This document shows positions 63,985 through 64,000 of a DNA stretch of 64,000 bases, one piece after another. The stretch comes from Lactobacillus sp. ESL0791 (GTDB taxonomy: Bacteria > Bacillota > Bacilli > Lactobacillales > Lactobacillaceae). The number at the start of each line of letters is the position of its first letter. Position 1 is the stretch's first letter. Under the pieces are notes generated by a model. It searched no databases. It was not told where the DNA came from and saw only the letters and a program-made list of their open reading frames with translations. The translations under genes were made by a program, and so were the position numbers. The DNA lies in the NCBI RefSeq assembly GCF_029433255.1, contig NZ_JAQTHU010000001.1:1-64000 (forward strand), in the 5' to 3' direction.

Positions 63985-64000
63985 AGCGAGCGAAAAAAGT

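Overview
The window starts at dnaA and reads dnaA-dnaN-yaaA-recF-gyrB-gyrA-rpsF-ssb-rpsR-gdpP-rplI-dnaC, the replication-origin order of the Lactobacillaceae. Low GC, a D-lactate dehydrogenase close to the L. delbrueckii LdhD type, several PTS systems and IS families common in lactobacilli point to Lactobacillus in the narrow sense. I do not assign a species.

Region 1 (1-14.1 kb) is the conserved origin block, all on the + strand. The dnaA-dnaN gap carries DnaA boxes, DnaA-trio-like triplets and an AT-rich stretch. Region 2 (14.2-16.7 kb) holds a CsbD-like stress protein, a lipase-fold protein, an MgtC-like membrane protein and tRNA-Thr(AGT).

Region 3 (16.9-29.2 kb) is an accessory island packed with mobile DNA. 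It has two 942-bp IS5-family copies, a complete IS1182-family element, a small MITE with IS1182-like ends, two half copies of an IS4-type element, and an IS66-type transposase interrupted by the second IS5 copy. Its cargo is an AT-rich operon for a mannose-family PTS (IIA, IIB, IIC, IID) with a Gfo/Idh-type oxidoreductase and a divergent AraC-type regulator. The island also holds a decayed MerR regulator whose intact paralogue lies 9 kb further on.

Region 4 (29.2-48.6 kb) contains a flavin fumarate-reductase-like gene damaged at its 5' end, an MFS exporter opposite an Rgg-type regulator, a MerR/cupin/SDR module, an XRE-CPBP pair, azlCD, an ABC exporter, a cation antiporter, aldo/keto reductases and proC. 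Region 5 (48.6-54.3 kb) is a trehalose locus (PTS IIABC, TreR, phosphotrehalase) followed by D-lactate dehydrogenase. Region 6 (54.4-64 kb) has a fructosamine-kinase-like gene, exonuclease III, a PLD-helicase-DUF3427 protein, a KDG kinase/KDPG aldolase operon under a LacI regulator, a second MITE copy, a secreted serine hydrolase, a deformylase-like gene, and a strong promoter at the right edge that may drive an rRNA operon.

The most interesting non-coding signal is a set of short palindromes outside coding regions. Three resemble the ParB site parS and three match or nearly match the Noc site of Bacillus, consistent with a chromosome-organising zone near the origin. The most interesting mobile-DNA signals are the MITE family with IS1182-like ends and an IS5 pair that shares the same frameshifting A7 run.
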